The translations under genes were made by a program, and so were the position numbers. Below, in pieces: positions 12,501 through 24,190 of a stretch of DNA of 64,000 nt. Source of the DNA: Ectocarpus siliculosus (Eukaryota > Sar > Phaeophyceae > Ectocarpales > Ectocarpaceae); NCBI GenBank assembly GCA_000310025.1, contig FN649756.1, positions 313,535 to 377,534 of the forward strand, read 5' to 3'. Position 1 is the first letter of the stretch; each line of letters starts with the position of its first letter. Under the pieces are notes generated by a model. It saw nothing but the letters and a program-made list of their open reading frames with translations, had not been told where the DNA came from and ran no database searches.

Positions 12501-15500
12501 CCAGGACGGGTCTGAGTCTCGGTGCGACGTGGACTTCTCGCTGCTGAAGGCGCACGTATGCGGTGTTCGGCGCAACGCCGTGGAAGGCGGCGGCAGTGGC
12601 AGCGGCAAGAAAAAGAGGGGGGCGGACGACGACAACGATAACGACAATAACCGGCGGGGTGCCGGTGCTGGTGAGTGTAGGGAGGAGAGATTCTCCATAG
12701 CGGTTCCTTTGATTGATTTTTCGGAGTGTGTGTACCCTTTTTAGGGGGTAGTTGGGGTGTGTGCGTCAGTTGGACCAGCACGAATTTTGGAAGTTAGAAG
12801 GCATTGGTTGAGCAGAAATCAGAAACGTTTTGTTATTACTGAGACAACAACGACAACAACAGTGTTTGAAGGTACTGAACAGACACCAGAACGTTTTGTT
12901 GACAACAATAGCATGCATCGTTTCCGATCGCGGGCGAGGCTGGTTTGGGCGGGGGGGGCTTCCCATAACGCTGACCCGACGGTGAAAAATTCCGATGGCA
13001 TCACCAGCAGCGAGTTGCCCTGGCCTCCGTGTTACGTGGCGTCCGTCACTATTATGGCCAAGTTGTGCAGTTATGGAGCATTTCTGTGTGGCACCCCTGT
13101 TTGGTTAGGCGGCGATTCAAAACTTTGTATCACACGTGACTGGCGCGCGTTGCTGGGAGGAAGGGAACCAACCCACCCCCGTGGTTGTTATCCACGTTTT
13201 TGGTGGCACCAACACGACACTTTCGCTCCTCTCCTCAACAATGGCGTGTTGGCCAAATCACTGAACCAATACCACTTTTTCTGCCGTCTATGCTATTGTT
13301 GGTGGCGACGTTGACACCACATTTGCTTGCCTTCTCAACAATGTCCATGTTGACCTATAGCGAACACTCCCTGAACCAACACCACTTTTCCTACCACCTA
13401 TGCTATGCATTGGTGGCGACCTGCACACCACTTTTGCTCTCCTCAAGAGACCGAACAAAAAAATCCCTGAATGTACCATATTTCTACCATCTAGGTGGCG
13501 AGGGTTTCCATAGGGGAGGACGAGAAGGTGCCACCGGCGGCGGCGGCGGAGGGAGCGCCGCCGGCGACCGGTCCCACAACGACGACCACACGGGGAGGGA
13601 GACGAACGGGGGGGCCGACGCCAGCGGCAGGGTGGGGGGGCACGGGCACAAAGGCGCAGCCGCCGGAGCCGCCGCGGGCGGCGCCAACATGGCGAACACC
13701 GGGGAAGCGATGGAGGTGGACACGGGGGAAGAGCGAGGCTACGGGGAGGAGAACGGGGGCGCGGGGGCGGCGGCAGCGGGAGGGGTTGCGGCGGGAGCGG
13801 TTGCTGCGAATGGCGAGGGCGCCATGGGTATCAGCATTGGAGACGGGTTGAAAGGGGGCCCCGCGGGGTGCGACGAGATTCCGGACGGGGACGTGGCGGT
13901 TCTCAACAACCACCACTCCGAGGTGAGTCTAAGTGTTGCTCCGAGGTGTAGTGTTGGAAATCTGGGGGGGGTGTGCCGTATTACATCAAAAAAGGGCGAA
14001 AGATGCAGCTTGCTGGGCTAAGCATTGTACCTTCGCGGGACTCATGAATCGCCACTTGACTCATTTGTCGCCATTACTTTTGAGGTGGAGGTGTTGCCTG
14101 GTCATGCACATCGCTCAGTTGGGACTGCTGTGTTTGACATTGCGTAATCTTTGGCCGTTGGTGGGTTGTTTTTGGCCTCCATTTGGTGTTGCGATTAAAG
14201 TTGTAGAGGTGCACAGCACAGCAGGCGCACCATCAAACCATCCTCCTCTTCGAGTGCAAGGCACAACCATAGTCACGCTGAACCCGAGCTTTTCACAATT
14301 GGAAACAGTTTCTGCCTCCCCCCCGCGTGATTATCGATGGTCCATGGCTGTTGTTGACCTCTAAAAGACTTTGACGGTGATACATAAAACACATATGCGC
14401 TTGCAAAGGACGTGCCACCACGCAACAACCTGAGAGACAAGTCGCAAAATTAGGTCCAAGAAGAGATGTATTAAGAGCTTGGCCATAAGAACAGGTAGTC
14501 AGGTAAGTACCCTACACTTAAAATTCTGTAGTCGGTTGTTGGCGTACCCCACGGAGGGAATGAGAAAAAGGAAGTTTTTTTCTGAAGTAGTGACACGATC
14601 TATGTACAGCAGTGCTGTACCCGGAAATTGGGGTCAGTCCAAGATCCAGGGGGACCTGTCGTTCTCCCGAATAGACCTTTCGGACCAGAACGTGTGGCAC
14701 TTTTTTGGAGGGTCTTTGGTGTTGCCACCGAGCGTTGTCCTAGCCCTTTAATTCGTGCGGAACTCATTGATTGCGCCTCAGTTGTTGACGTATATATGCA
14801 TTCACGCTCAGTCAGAAGAGCGATGCAAGCAACAGCAACAATTCGCGTCCGTATTTGTTTGTTCTGATTTGTGCCTCGTGTGTTTCATCGCGCACGTGAG
14901 GAAGAGACTGGGTCGAACAACACCACACTATTTAAACAACAAGTGTCGGTGGTGCTTGGGGCAGGCAAGGATAGTTACAGTTGATACCTGGTCGTACCCT
15001 GCGAACTACAGCAGTATACCACTTCGGTGTTAGTGAAAGATAGCGGCGTAAACGTTCACCCTGCAAACCGCGGAGACTTGCTGATCGGCCTTGTCTCTAG
15101 CTTGGCTCATCGCACCAGTGTGAAAATTCAAGAACAGGTCTTATGCATATGCGGAGTGCACACACCGCTCCTTGCTGCCAATAGACGCGAGGAAGAGATG
15201 TGTACAGACGGATAACACTCCACAGAATGTCAACTGTTGTATCCAGCCTCATAATGTATGTACTTGTGTTGCACCGTCCGTGTGTTTTGACAGGTGTTCA
15301 TGTGTGCATGGAATCCCAAGTACGACCTCCTGGCGTCGGGGTGAGTCTAGCTGCCACACGTCTCGCTATGTCTTGCAATATCCTAGCTAGCTATTAATTG
15401 CTGTAACTAGATTCTAGCAATCGATTGATCTATCTACGTATAAAAGGCCGACGTTCGCCCTGCCTGTGGTGTGTGCAGCGTTTGTTTTTTGCCAAGTCTT

Positions 15501-18500
15501 AGTCTTTGACGCGTGGAAGAAGGGTAGGCATTGTTCACGCGCGGCACGTGCCGCCCTGCATTTTAGTAGCCTACGTTGCTGGACTTGTCCCGCTGACGTT
15601 CATTGCGCAACAGACTGTATCAATCAGCTGCCATTGGTTCACCGTGCTTGATTGGTACACCCGGCCGGTGTCTTATCTCATGTGTTTCTTTCCGTTGTTG
15701 TTGCTGCTGCTGCTGCTGTTGTGGGTCTGCCGTGGTGATGTCTCGTCTCGAATAGGTCCGGAGACTCTACAGCGCGGATTTGGCAAATATCTCCCAAGTT
15801 GCGGTGAGAGCAAAAGCTGCATTCTACAGTACAACATCCATGTGGAGGTGCTGGCAACCATGCTCGGTCTGCCTGCCTGCCTTCTGTAGCGAGTGCCGTG
15901 TCTTTAACTCTTTAACTGCCGTCGTCGCTGACCAGTGCCGTGTTGCCATTATGAGCACTGCCATGTGCATCGTTGTGGGGCGCTCTTTTTAGCATGGTGT
16001 GGGACATGATGGAAAAATGTGTTACTTAAAATGGCACCCAAGGGAGACCATATGTTTGCCTGTTCAGCGTTGATCTTGTTTTGCACGGTAGGCCTGTTTT
16101 TTTGTGTCTTGTTCCTTGAATTGTTAGTTGTGGTCGGTGTAGAATGAATCCTGTTGGTGCTTGTCGGGTACCCTGAGTAGTCTAGTGCTCATGGTGTTTG
16201 AGTTGGCACAATGCCGTGCTGTGCTCGACTTGTCTGGTTGTTTCCGCTTCTGTTTTGCAGAGGCTCAAAGGTGGCGGAGGAAGCCTCGCGGACGTCGATG
16301 GTGCTCAAGCACTCTAAGGAGGTGGGGGATAAGAACAAGGACGTCACAACGCTAGAGTGGAACAGAGAGGGCACCCTATTGGCTACAGGTGATTGATTGC
16401 GTACTGCTGTAGATAGGTGTCGCCGTGATGAACGCGTGGCTCACAAGCAGCTGGTTCACACACAGCGGTGAAATACATTACTTGCGTGCTCGTCTTGGTG
16501 CCTGTACGCTTGACTACCGCCGCAGGCATAGTGCGTTGCAAGCTTGGTATTGTGTACAAGCTTTCAGCAGCCATGGCTGTGTTGGCTGGGCGTCCAGCAG
16601 TGCAGGTGTAGTCTACCCCAATCGAGACAGGACCGCTTTCCAGGCAAGATTTGTCGTCTCAGCCTAACGCCTAGGCTCTCGTGTCTCTTCCACACACTCT
16701 CATACTCTTCAAGTCGAATATCTGGGAAAGGACAACCTTCTGTGCTAAAGCACCTCTTGCTGTTCTTGCCGTACTCGTTTCCCTCGTTTCATCATGGTTT
16801 TGATGCCTTAAATCATCTTGACTACGGTCTCCAACCTCTCTCTTCCCCCCCCCTTTTTTTTCCTCTTTTTTTTTCAGGATCTTACGACGGCGTGGCGCGC
16901 ATCTGGTCTCAGGATGGAGCGCTGCAGCACACTCTGGAGGCACACGAGGGGCCGATTTTCTCTCTCAAGTGGAACGATAAGGTGAATGAGTGAGAGAGCC
17001 GGAGCGCCGCCATCACCATTATCTCACGTTGGCACCGGTTTCGTTGGGTTTTTCTATGCATATTGTATTGTATGCTATGCATATTGTATTGTATGCTATG
17101 CATATTGTATTGTATGCTATGCATATTGCATTGTATTGTATTGTATTGTATTGTATTGTATTGTATTGTATTGTATTGTATGCGTGTTGAGTGGTGAGGG
17201 TGGTGGTATCGTTTTCGTCTGTACCATTTTTGTTGTGCCATCTTGCAATATCATGTGTCGTGAACGTAGTTGATGTACGTGGGCCTCGGTTAAAACCGCC
17301 TGTTGACCTGCTTTGTGGAAAACGCAAGGTGCTGGTGTGAACGGCTGTTGTTGTTGGTGTTGTTCGCCTGTGCTTGCTCTATCTGCGTTGTAGGGAGGAA
17401 GACGTTCGTTCGAAGTTTGGCGCAATTCTGTTGTGCACCAAAAATTCGCTGTTGGAGTTAGCTATCTTGCGGAACGAAAGACACTCACAGCAGTGCAAGC
17501 GTAAAATGAAAACGTGTTGTCCTTAAGGTTGCCTTATGATTATCTCTGAAGCTCTTTTTCATTATTGTTTTGTTGCCGAAGGCGTATGTTGTATTGTGCG
17601 GACAGACTCCTTGAACAACAACCCCTGACTGTCCGACAGTACCGTTAGCTCTTCGCCAACCATCCTCGAGCAGTCTCGATATCAGTTTCATTGTAGATAG
17701 AGTAGTAGCCGTAAAGTTGATGGTGGTTTGTTCACGTCGCAGCTGTCACATTCGTATTGTTGCGTAACTTTAGACAGGACTGCGAGAAACTGCACATGTG
17801 GTAGCGTCTACTTCAACAGCAACATAAAACAGCACCATCGCTAGTGCCGACATCCGACAACAGCCGTGCCGGACACTTGTATCTCAATGTTGTAACCTCG
17901 CTCGCCGTTGTAATTGTCCCACAGGGGAATTTCTTGCTGAGCGGCAGTTCGGACAAGTCGGCGATCGTGTGGGACGTCGCCAGGGGAGACGTGCAGCAAC
18001 AATTCCGATTCCACGAGGCCCCCACTTTGGTGAGTCTGATGGTCGCGTGTTGTACCGGTTTGCTGTCGGTTTCAGTTTTTTTTCTTCCCTTGTTCCTCTT
18101 CGTCGTCCTTGGTGGTGTTTGTTGCTGACAGGTTGTTGTCTCATTTAAGTGCGTAACGCATCACACAGGTTGCCTGCGGTACGCCGTTGACTCCTGTGTC
18201 GGCTTGCTGTTGCTACTGCTGGTGTCATGTTGTGCTGTGCGTTGATTGGCCGAGCAGGATGTGGACTGGAAGGACGACCTGACGTTCGCGACGTGCTCCA
18301 CCGACAAGGCTATCCACACCTGTGTCATTGGGGAGGAGTACCCAAGACAGACCTTCACCGGTCAGTTAGTTTTCGCCTTCTGTTCCAGTGCGAGAGGTGC
18401 AGATTTTACAAACCTCCACTGGCTACAGTCTCCTCTCGAGCATCCTCATACTCATTACAATGACACACCCATCGTTCGTGGAATAATTTAGCCATCATTT

Positions 18501-21500
18501 GTGGAATAGTGTTTTTTGTGTGAGAATGTCAGCTCTCAGATTGTTTTTGGCTCAGCAGCAAAGCTTGCTGTGTTTGGTAGCAGCATCCAGATATGCCGGC
18601 GGCGTTTCAGGCTGCACGCAGGTAGGACAATCATCGAAAACCCCGTTCCCCTCTGTTGCTTGAACAAACTAAACGAATGCTTTGGTCCATTTGACACCGT
18701 AGATTAGTCTGCTTTCAGAAATATATACCACACCCGGGTGAACATGCTCGTGGATCGGAAGGGGGGTGAGCCATTATCAGCGACGGAAGATAGCGAGAAC
18801 GCTATCGTGACAGGGCTGTGCGAACGTTGAGAGGGCCTGTATTTTTGAGTTGTGATGCACCGACAGTCACTCCTTGGTAGGTATGCTAATATTTGTAGCC
18901 ACAACATTGTCACCGATCAAGGATATGTTGTGGTGCTCTATGCGTTGGTCCTGGCAGGGCACTGCGACGAGGTAAACGCGATCAAGTGGGATCCCAGCGG
19001 TACCTTCCTCGCCAGCTGCTCGGATGACTATACAGCCAAGGTCAGTCAGTCAGTCGGTCGGTCGGTGTCGCCTTTAGCCGTACCGCCACACCGCTTTTCC
19101 TTGTCGTGACATTTATTCGGACTAGACGATTGCCACAGCCACGGCTATCAGTATGCATTGGTGTCGCCTTAAGTGATGTCATGTTGCCCTAGCGCTTCCC
19201 CTGTCGTGACGTCTCTTGGGATTAGACTAAACAGCCATGGGCAGTCGGTCGGTTGTGTCATTTGCCCTACCGCATCACCTTGTCGTGGCATTTATTCGGA
19301 TTTCTACACGACCAAGCTGAGCCCTTGCCGATATGTCCCCTCTCACGCTATCCTAGCCCCAACTCCAAACACGACGAATGGTTGCTAGCGAGATACGTAG
19401 CACAGGCATTGGTTAATCGGTACTGCACGTTGTGTTTACCATCCATGGTCCTGACCGTAAGGTCAAACCGTTCCCGTTCGCGAGATAATGTACAGGCGTC
19501 TCGAGGACTGTTTTTTTATGCCATATGTGCATTACCCTGCTGCGGCTCCAGTCCTCCCAACGGAGGAAACCACAAACATCCTAATACGTCTGATGCATGC
19601 AGCGTGCTTGATGCAGCAAGAAGAGAGCTATGCGATTGGTCTGCACTGTCTCCTTCATTCCTGTCCCGGCAACGACAATCTGCAACTGCTACTGCTGTAA
19701 CCCTGTGGCGTGCGCCCTGTTCATAATCTGCAATTTATGGGGGGCAGATCTGGAAAATGGGCCAAACGTCGTGCGTCCACAACTTGGAGGAGCACGACAA
19801 GGAAATCTACACGATCAAGTGGAGCCCCAGGCCAGAGAAGAAGCTCCTGCTGGCAAGGTACGATCGATGCTGGCGGTGGTGTCGTCGACTCAAATATGAG
19901 GATTTTACGAGGCGCAAGATTTTCCCTCCCATGTGCAACAGTTGGGACCGATATACGTGTGCTTTACTCCCCGTTGTTTTGCCGCTTTTTTATATATGCA
20001 TACTCCGGAATGTGTATACGTTTACCTTTTCCATTCTTTTGTTCGATTGTTTTCGTGTATGCATAGCGTGTCTGGTTCTGTCGAAGCGTTTCAAAATCGA
20101 TCGATTCTGTTGTTTTGGCAACACGCTTGTATGTAGAGTGTAACATGCGGGATGATCACGATGTTTTTCGGAGGTGGTGATCCGGCTCGAAGATACCGAC
20201 CCATGGAAAGGACCATGGTTGATGTTTGCCACCACAATCTCGCCCCCCAAGCATCCCATGTTCGACGCGTTTCGTACGTGGTCTGTAGAGGTGTGGCACG
20301 TGGCACACGTTTCCGATGAAGACCTGGTGTCGGTTGGCGTCCAAGGAGATGGTGGTATTTGATGAATATCATGCTTGTGCTCGTGCTTACCAGCACCGCC
20401 GTGTCTTTGTTTATTTGTTGTTTTGGCGGTTTCACATTTGTCCACCCACCTTTGAATTTTTGGATCGTGATTAGTGATGGTGATGACTTTCTAGTCTGCT
20501 CTGGTCCACGGGGTGTCCAGTCAGTCAGTGAAGGCTGCTTGCTTGACGCAAGCCCGTTATGATGAAACTGTTTTATGTGTTTTCGTTCGTCACCCTTTGC
20601 CCGAAGTCTCTTGCACCCAAACGTGTTGTTCATAGCGCCATACAAACCGCCCTTGTTGTTTTTGGTGTGGCAGTGCTTCGTTCGATGCCACGGTCAAGCT
20701 CTGGGATGTGCACGCCGGCAAGGTGGTGTCCACCCTTCAGAGGCATCAAGACCCCGTCTATAGCGTGGCCTTCAGCCCATCAGGTGCTCCACGGCGGTGT
20801 GCCTATTAGTGGTGTTTTGTATTGTGTCGCGTGTGCGTCGTAGTTGTCGTCCCCATGCGGTTTAGCGAGAATGTCTTGTTGGAAACGTTTGGTGCTTTGG
20901 TTGCCACAACGCTAGACAGAGTTGCGCTAGTACAGAGTTGTGCTGGTGCTGTCACGTGCAAATAGGCACTTGGTGTTGTTTTGGTTTTGGGCGCTACCCG
21001 GCGCGTGAGTTGGTGTGTATGTCCTCTCCGCTGTTTGCGATCGTTAGGGTCTTGCTGTTGTAGACCTCGGCATATTGTAGTGTAGGCCCTATAGGGCGCG
21101 GTGCGGAGTAGACATGAGAGTCGACAACGACCAACACGAGGCAAGCGGCACGTGGAATGGATTTGTCGTGAGAACGTAGGAATTACATTCGACGGAGTAT
21201 ATGGGTACCGCAGAAGTCACAGCTCCGTTCGTTTTATTTTGCCAGAGAGGAACGCATCTTCCGAAAAGCGCACATAAAATATGAGTTTCGCTAGGTGCAT
21301 GACTTTTCCGGGCAACTGCTGTCCCCGTTTTCTTTTGTTCCCACGGCGGACGTTTTGACAATTTCGACAACACCAATGCACCTGGTGCTCGTCACGGTCC
21401 TTTTCAAGACCCAGACCTGAACCATGTATCACACCTGATGCTCGTGTTTCTTCTTTCCTTTACTCCTACCTGATCGTAACCTCACCCTTTCCCGCCGACC

Positions 21501-22246
21501 CCGATCGTTTGTTTAGGCGACTACTTGGTGAGCGGATCTTTCGCCGGACATTTGTACATCTGGAGTGTGAAGGACGGCACTCTCGTCAAGAGCTATCAGG
21601 TACGTGGATTCAGCTATGTCATCGTTGCCGTAGTCAACATTATCTTGCCGCCGTCTTCCGATAGTTTATTTGCTCCTGATGCGGTCGAACTTCTTCGATC
21701 TTTCTGTTTTGTTCCTGGCTACCGCGAGTGTACGTTGATTGATGTTGGCATGTGCCAGGTCATTTATGCCCGGCGAAAGCAGAGTGTGTGTTCCGCCGTG
21801 GTTTCCCATTCCACTTGATGCTAACACGAAGCAAGTTTGCGTCTGCACGAGAACCGTTTGCCATCACGACGGAGTCCTTCTTTACATCGAGCACACCTGT
21901 TCAGTCCGCCAATCGTCCCTGTGCAAGAGGTGCCGTGCGGCCCCCAAGTACTCCATGTCTTATTAATATTTAGCTTTAAGGGAGTGTGTGTGGTGTGCAC
22001 CACAACGGCGTGCCACACTTTGTGTTGAACGTTTCCGTGCGTATTCTTCGGGTCCGTTCCTCAACGTCAGCCTCGCGTCCAGAAGCCTATCCTGCCCAGT
22101 CTAAACATGAGCCCTCTCTCCTGTTGCCTCTTGATTTTTCTAAGGGGGAGGGCGACATCTTCGAGGTTGCCTGGAATTTCCGAGAGGATCGAATCGCTGC
22201 TTGTTTCTCTACAAGCACGGTGTGCGTGATGGACTGGCGTATGTAA
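9542..22246 (+). CDS. TBL1: TBL1/EBI/Sif2-type LisH and WD40 transcriptional corepressor subunit
   Basis: Sixteen exons, phase-consistent: 9542-9623, 10604-10674, 11539-11613, 12505-12670, 13495-13922, 15294-15340, 15756-15803, 16261-16388, 16878-16981, 17925-18029, 18258-18360, 18958-19040, 19748-19857, 20674-20783, 21517-21599, 22145-22246 (614 residues). Residues about 12-45 are the LisH domain ([17 protein letters not shown], then FAHSAFTF), followed by [20 protein letters not shown]. Residues about 77-265 are low-complexity, rich in Gly, Ala, Asp and Asn. Eight WD40 blades follow, with motifs such as [47 protein letters not shown] and [11 protein letters not shown]. Family members are core subunits of nuclear HDAC3/Set3-type corepressor complexes, with LisH mediating oligomerisation. 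The 48-base exon at 15756 restores the first blade. An in-frame ATG at 9538-9540 is absent; an upstream GTG frame is not used. The first intron contains the assembly gap. Confidence 0.96.
9890..10576. other. Probable false assembly duplication around a gap
   Basis: About 9893-10287, left of the gap, is a homopolymer-rich, degraded copy of about 10575-10965, including TBL1 exon 2. About 10388-10560, right of the gap, is an equally degraded copy of about 9712-9890. This is the pattern of two contig ends that overlap but were not merged because poor read tails met at a poly-C tract. The real intron is probably about 300 bases rather than 980. Confidence 0.85.
10288..10387. other. Assembly gap of 100 N
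   Basis: Exactly 100 undetermined bases, the conventional size for a gap of unknown length, inside the first intron of the TBL1 gene. Confidence 0.99.
12324..12456. mobile_element. Repeat of the TAGTGCCGG-ended family, copy in TBL1 intron 3
   Basis: It starts with GTGCCGGTATGTACCCAGA and ends near CCGGCACTATACCCGGCACC. Both ends match the copy at 52957-53142, and the termini are roughly inverted (G/A TGCCGGT). It has no coding capacity. It lies about 48 bases upstream of the TBL1 exon 4 acceptor. Likely a MITE-like non-autonomous DNA element. Confidence 0.55.
13200..13500 (+). repeat. Minisatellite running into a splice acceptor
   Basis: Three imperfect units of roughly 85-110 bases begin at about 13200, 13300 and 13411. 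Each holds TTGGTGGC, ACACCACTTTTGCT, TCCTCAA and CCCTGAA-type blocks. The last unit ends at the CTAG acceptor of TBL1 exon 5, whose first bases GTGGCGAG match the start of a further unit. Confidence 0.65.
17056..17182 (+). repeat. TATTG-type microsatellite
   Basis: Three nearly identical 21-base units containing TATTGTATTGTATGCTATGCA are followed by about nine ATTGT pentamers, within a TBL1 intron. Confidence 0.95.
19041..19320 (+). repeat. Imperfect intronic repeats of an exon-intron junction
   Basis: The end of TBL1 exon 11 with its donor (GACTATACAGCCAAG then GTCAGTCAGTC) is echoed within the following intron at about 19225-19250 (GACTAAACAGCCATG then GGCAGTCGGTC). A block like CTTGTCGTGACATTTATTCG recurs near 19100, 19200 and 19280. 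It looks like local duplication of the junction. Confidence 0.5.
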
Positions 22247-24190
22247 GGCACCGACCCGGCAGAAAGCACATCCGGACCCAGCAGTCTTGGGTCGTTTTCG
22301 GACGTGCCGGTGCCGTTGTTGGCGATGCCTAGGCTGAGGGTGATTCTTTCCTGTCGAGTCTTCGATTCTAACCCATGCACACGAGAAAGCGCTGCTCCTG
22401 TTCTCGGTTGTTGTTGAACGGTCCATAGACGGGTAAACATGTTGGGATGACATTTTATCTTTGTCCCTTGACGGAGTTCAACGTTACCTTTTGGGGCTGA
22501 GCTAGCGGTTGTCGCGGCCGTGATGCTTCGAGGATAAGCCGTGCAATGATTATTCGAGTGAGCTTCGCGTTACTCTGCTAATGTATGCATTGCCTGCTGG
22601 TTGGCTGCCATGCGGCAGCAACCCGGCGGAGATGTGGTGGGTTGATGTCCTTTTCGGCATGATGTATCGTTGAGAGTTATATTTGGAAGCTGTCTGGGTT
22701 GGCTGTGCCCTGGGTGTTCATTGAGACCCGCGGAGCTGGGTGTTTACAACCGGTGCGGCTATGTTCCAAAATGACTACACGGCCGTTTCTCTGCTGTGAC
22801 CATCCATGGTTTTGGCTCCGCCGGAGGTTGTTGCTGTTGTGTTGTGTTGTTGTATTGTGCTTTTCGTTCTCTTTCTTTTTCGGTTCATTTGCACACACAC
22901 CCCCTCCCCCCCCCCCTCCTGATCTATCGCGAATTGTAGTTTTCATTCGTTATGTCCGGCGTATGTTGAAATTTTCGAGGAGGATGGGAGTGAAGTTAAC
23001 AAAACTGAATTTAGCACTGTATTCTTCTGTCCGTAAAACTATGTGCTTGTTGCGTTGTTTTTCCCATGTTGCTTTCAGTCTAGCTCGGTTCGATAATCTT
23101 GGTAAAATAGCTTGTGGATAACGTCTAGGGTAACGGAGCGAAAGGTCCGCACAGCAAGTAGGTTACGTGACTGATCGATACAAGCGTGGGCGGGGGTGCC
23201 GTGTTGGACCAGTCGACCAGACATTGTTGTACCGTATATTTTTTTTTGTAGACAATTGATCACAAAAGTGGACGAGCGTGATGTGAGCGAAGGGAGGAGC
23301 TCCGAGCGAATTGAATATGCATTCGAAATTATGATGAAAGAAAGAAGACCGTGGAAACAACCTCCATCATCAGTTCATCAGAAGGACAACACTACAGCAG
23401 TACATGTCCTTTGCACGCTGTACAAATTCGAAGTGCGTACGTATTGCATGTTTCGTCTAAAGTCTTGTTTTTTTTTCTTCAGACTTGATCCCAACGTGAA
23501 TTATTAATCTTGATGTATGCAGCCAAATGCGGCAAGTTTCGTTTGATGATGAGCCGTCCAGTACCGGGTGGTAAAAATACGTCGTTTGACAAAATATTTC
23601 TGGTAGAACCTACCGTCGTCAATGGTATATACGATTGATTACTCTTCAGCAAAATCGGTGACGGCGCCGAAAATCGCGGCGTTAGAGCCCACCTTATCCT
23701 GAGGAGAACTTTCCGAAAAAGCGTCATTACATTCTACAAGATTCACTTCGTAGCAGTCGGGCTGTGCAAATTGGCGCACCGGGGTATGGTATCTTGCGTA
23801 ACCTTCGAATTCGCATGGTCGTAAAAAATATGATAGCAAAAAAAGAATAGTTGTTGTTGACACCGAAGGATGGCTCAGCTTCGTCCTCACATCTCGCGAG
23901 CTGTCCGAATACATGGCATACCCTCGGACTGCACTACTGTGTGACGACAAGGGCTTGGTACGGAGGGAGAGAGAGAAAGAGTAAGAGAGAAGTTGTGAGA
24001 GCGAAGTCTTCATGCGGGGATGAGAAGAGACCATCCCCGGGGGTTTTAAGGCAGAACTATTTGTGTCCCCTGTGCCCCGTGGGTTGGCGTGCTTTGAAAC
24101 CCACCCCCACGAGTGGTGCTCTCAGCAGCAGCGGCAGCAGCAGCAGCAGCAGCAGCAAGAGGTGTATCACCTCAAGCAGCCGGTCGCACC
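22247..24190. other. Intergenic; TBL1 3' flank and eL38 5' flank
   Basis: About 1.9 kb without a recognised gene. Minus-strand frames at 23479-23727 and 23639-24034 have no identifiable domain. An AGC/CAG repeat (24120-24161) lies just upstream of the eL38 start codon and is probably in its leader. Confidence 0.5.
24120..24161 (+). repeat. AGC trinucleotide repeat in the probable eL38 5' leader
   Basis: About twelve near-perfect AGC units, interrupted by one CGG, end about 30 bases before the start codon at 24191. Confidence 0.9.

Noticed and set aside
12152-12781. 209-codon minus-strand open frame, resembling part of a similar frame at 52662-53276
   Set aside because: The resemblance comes from the shared non-coding TAGTGCCGG-ended repeat. 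Both frames are otherwise antisense to confirmed exons.
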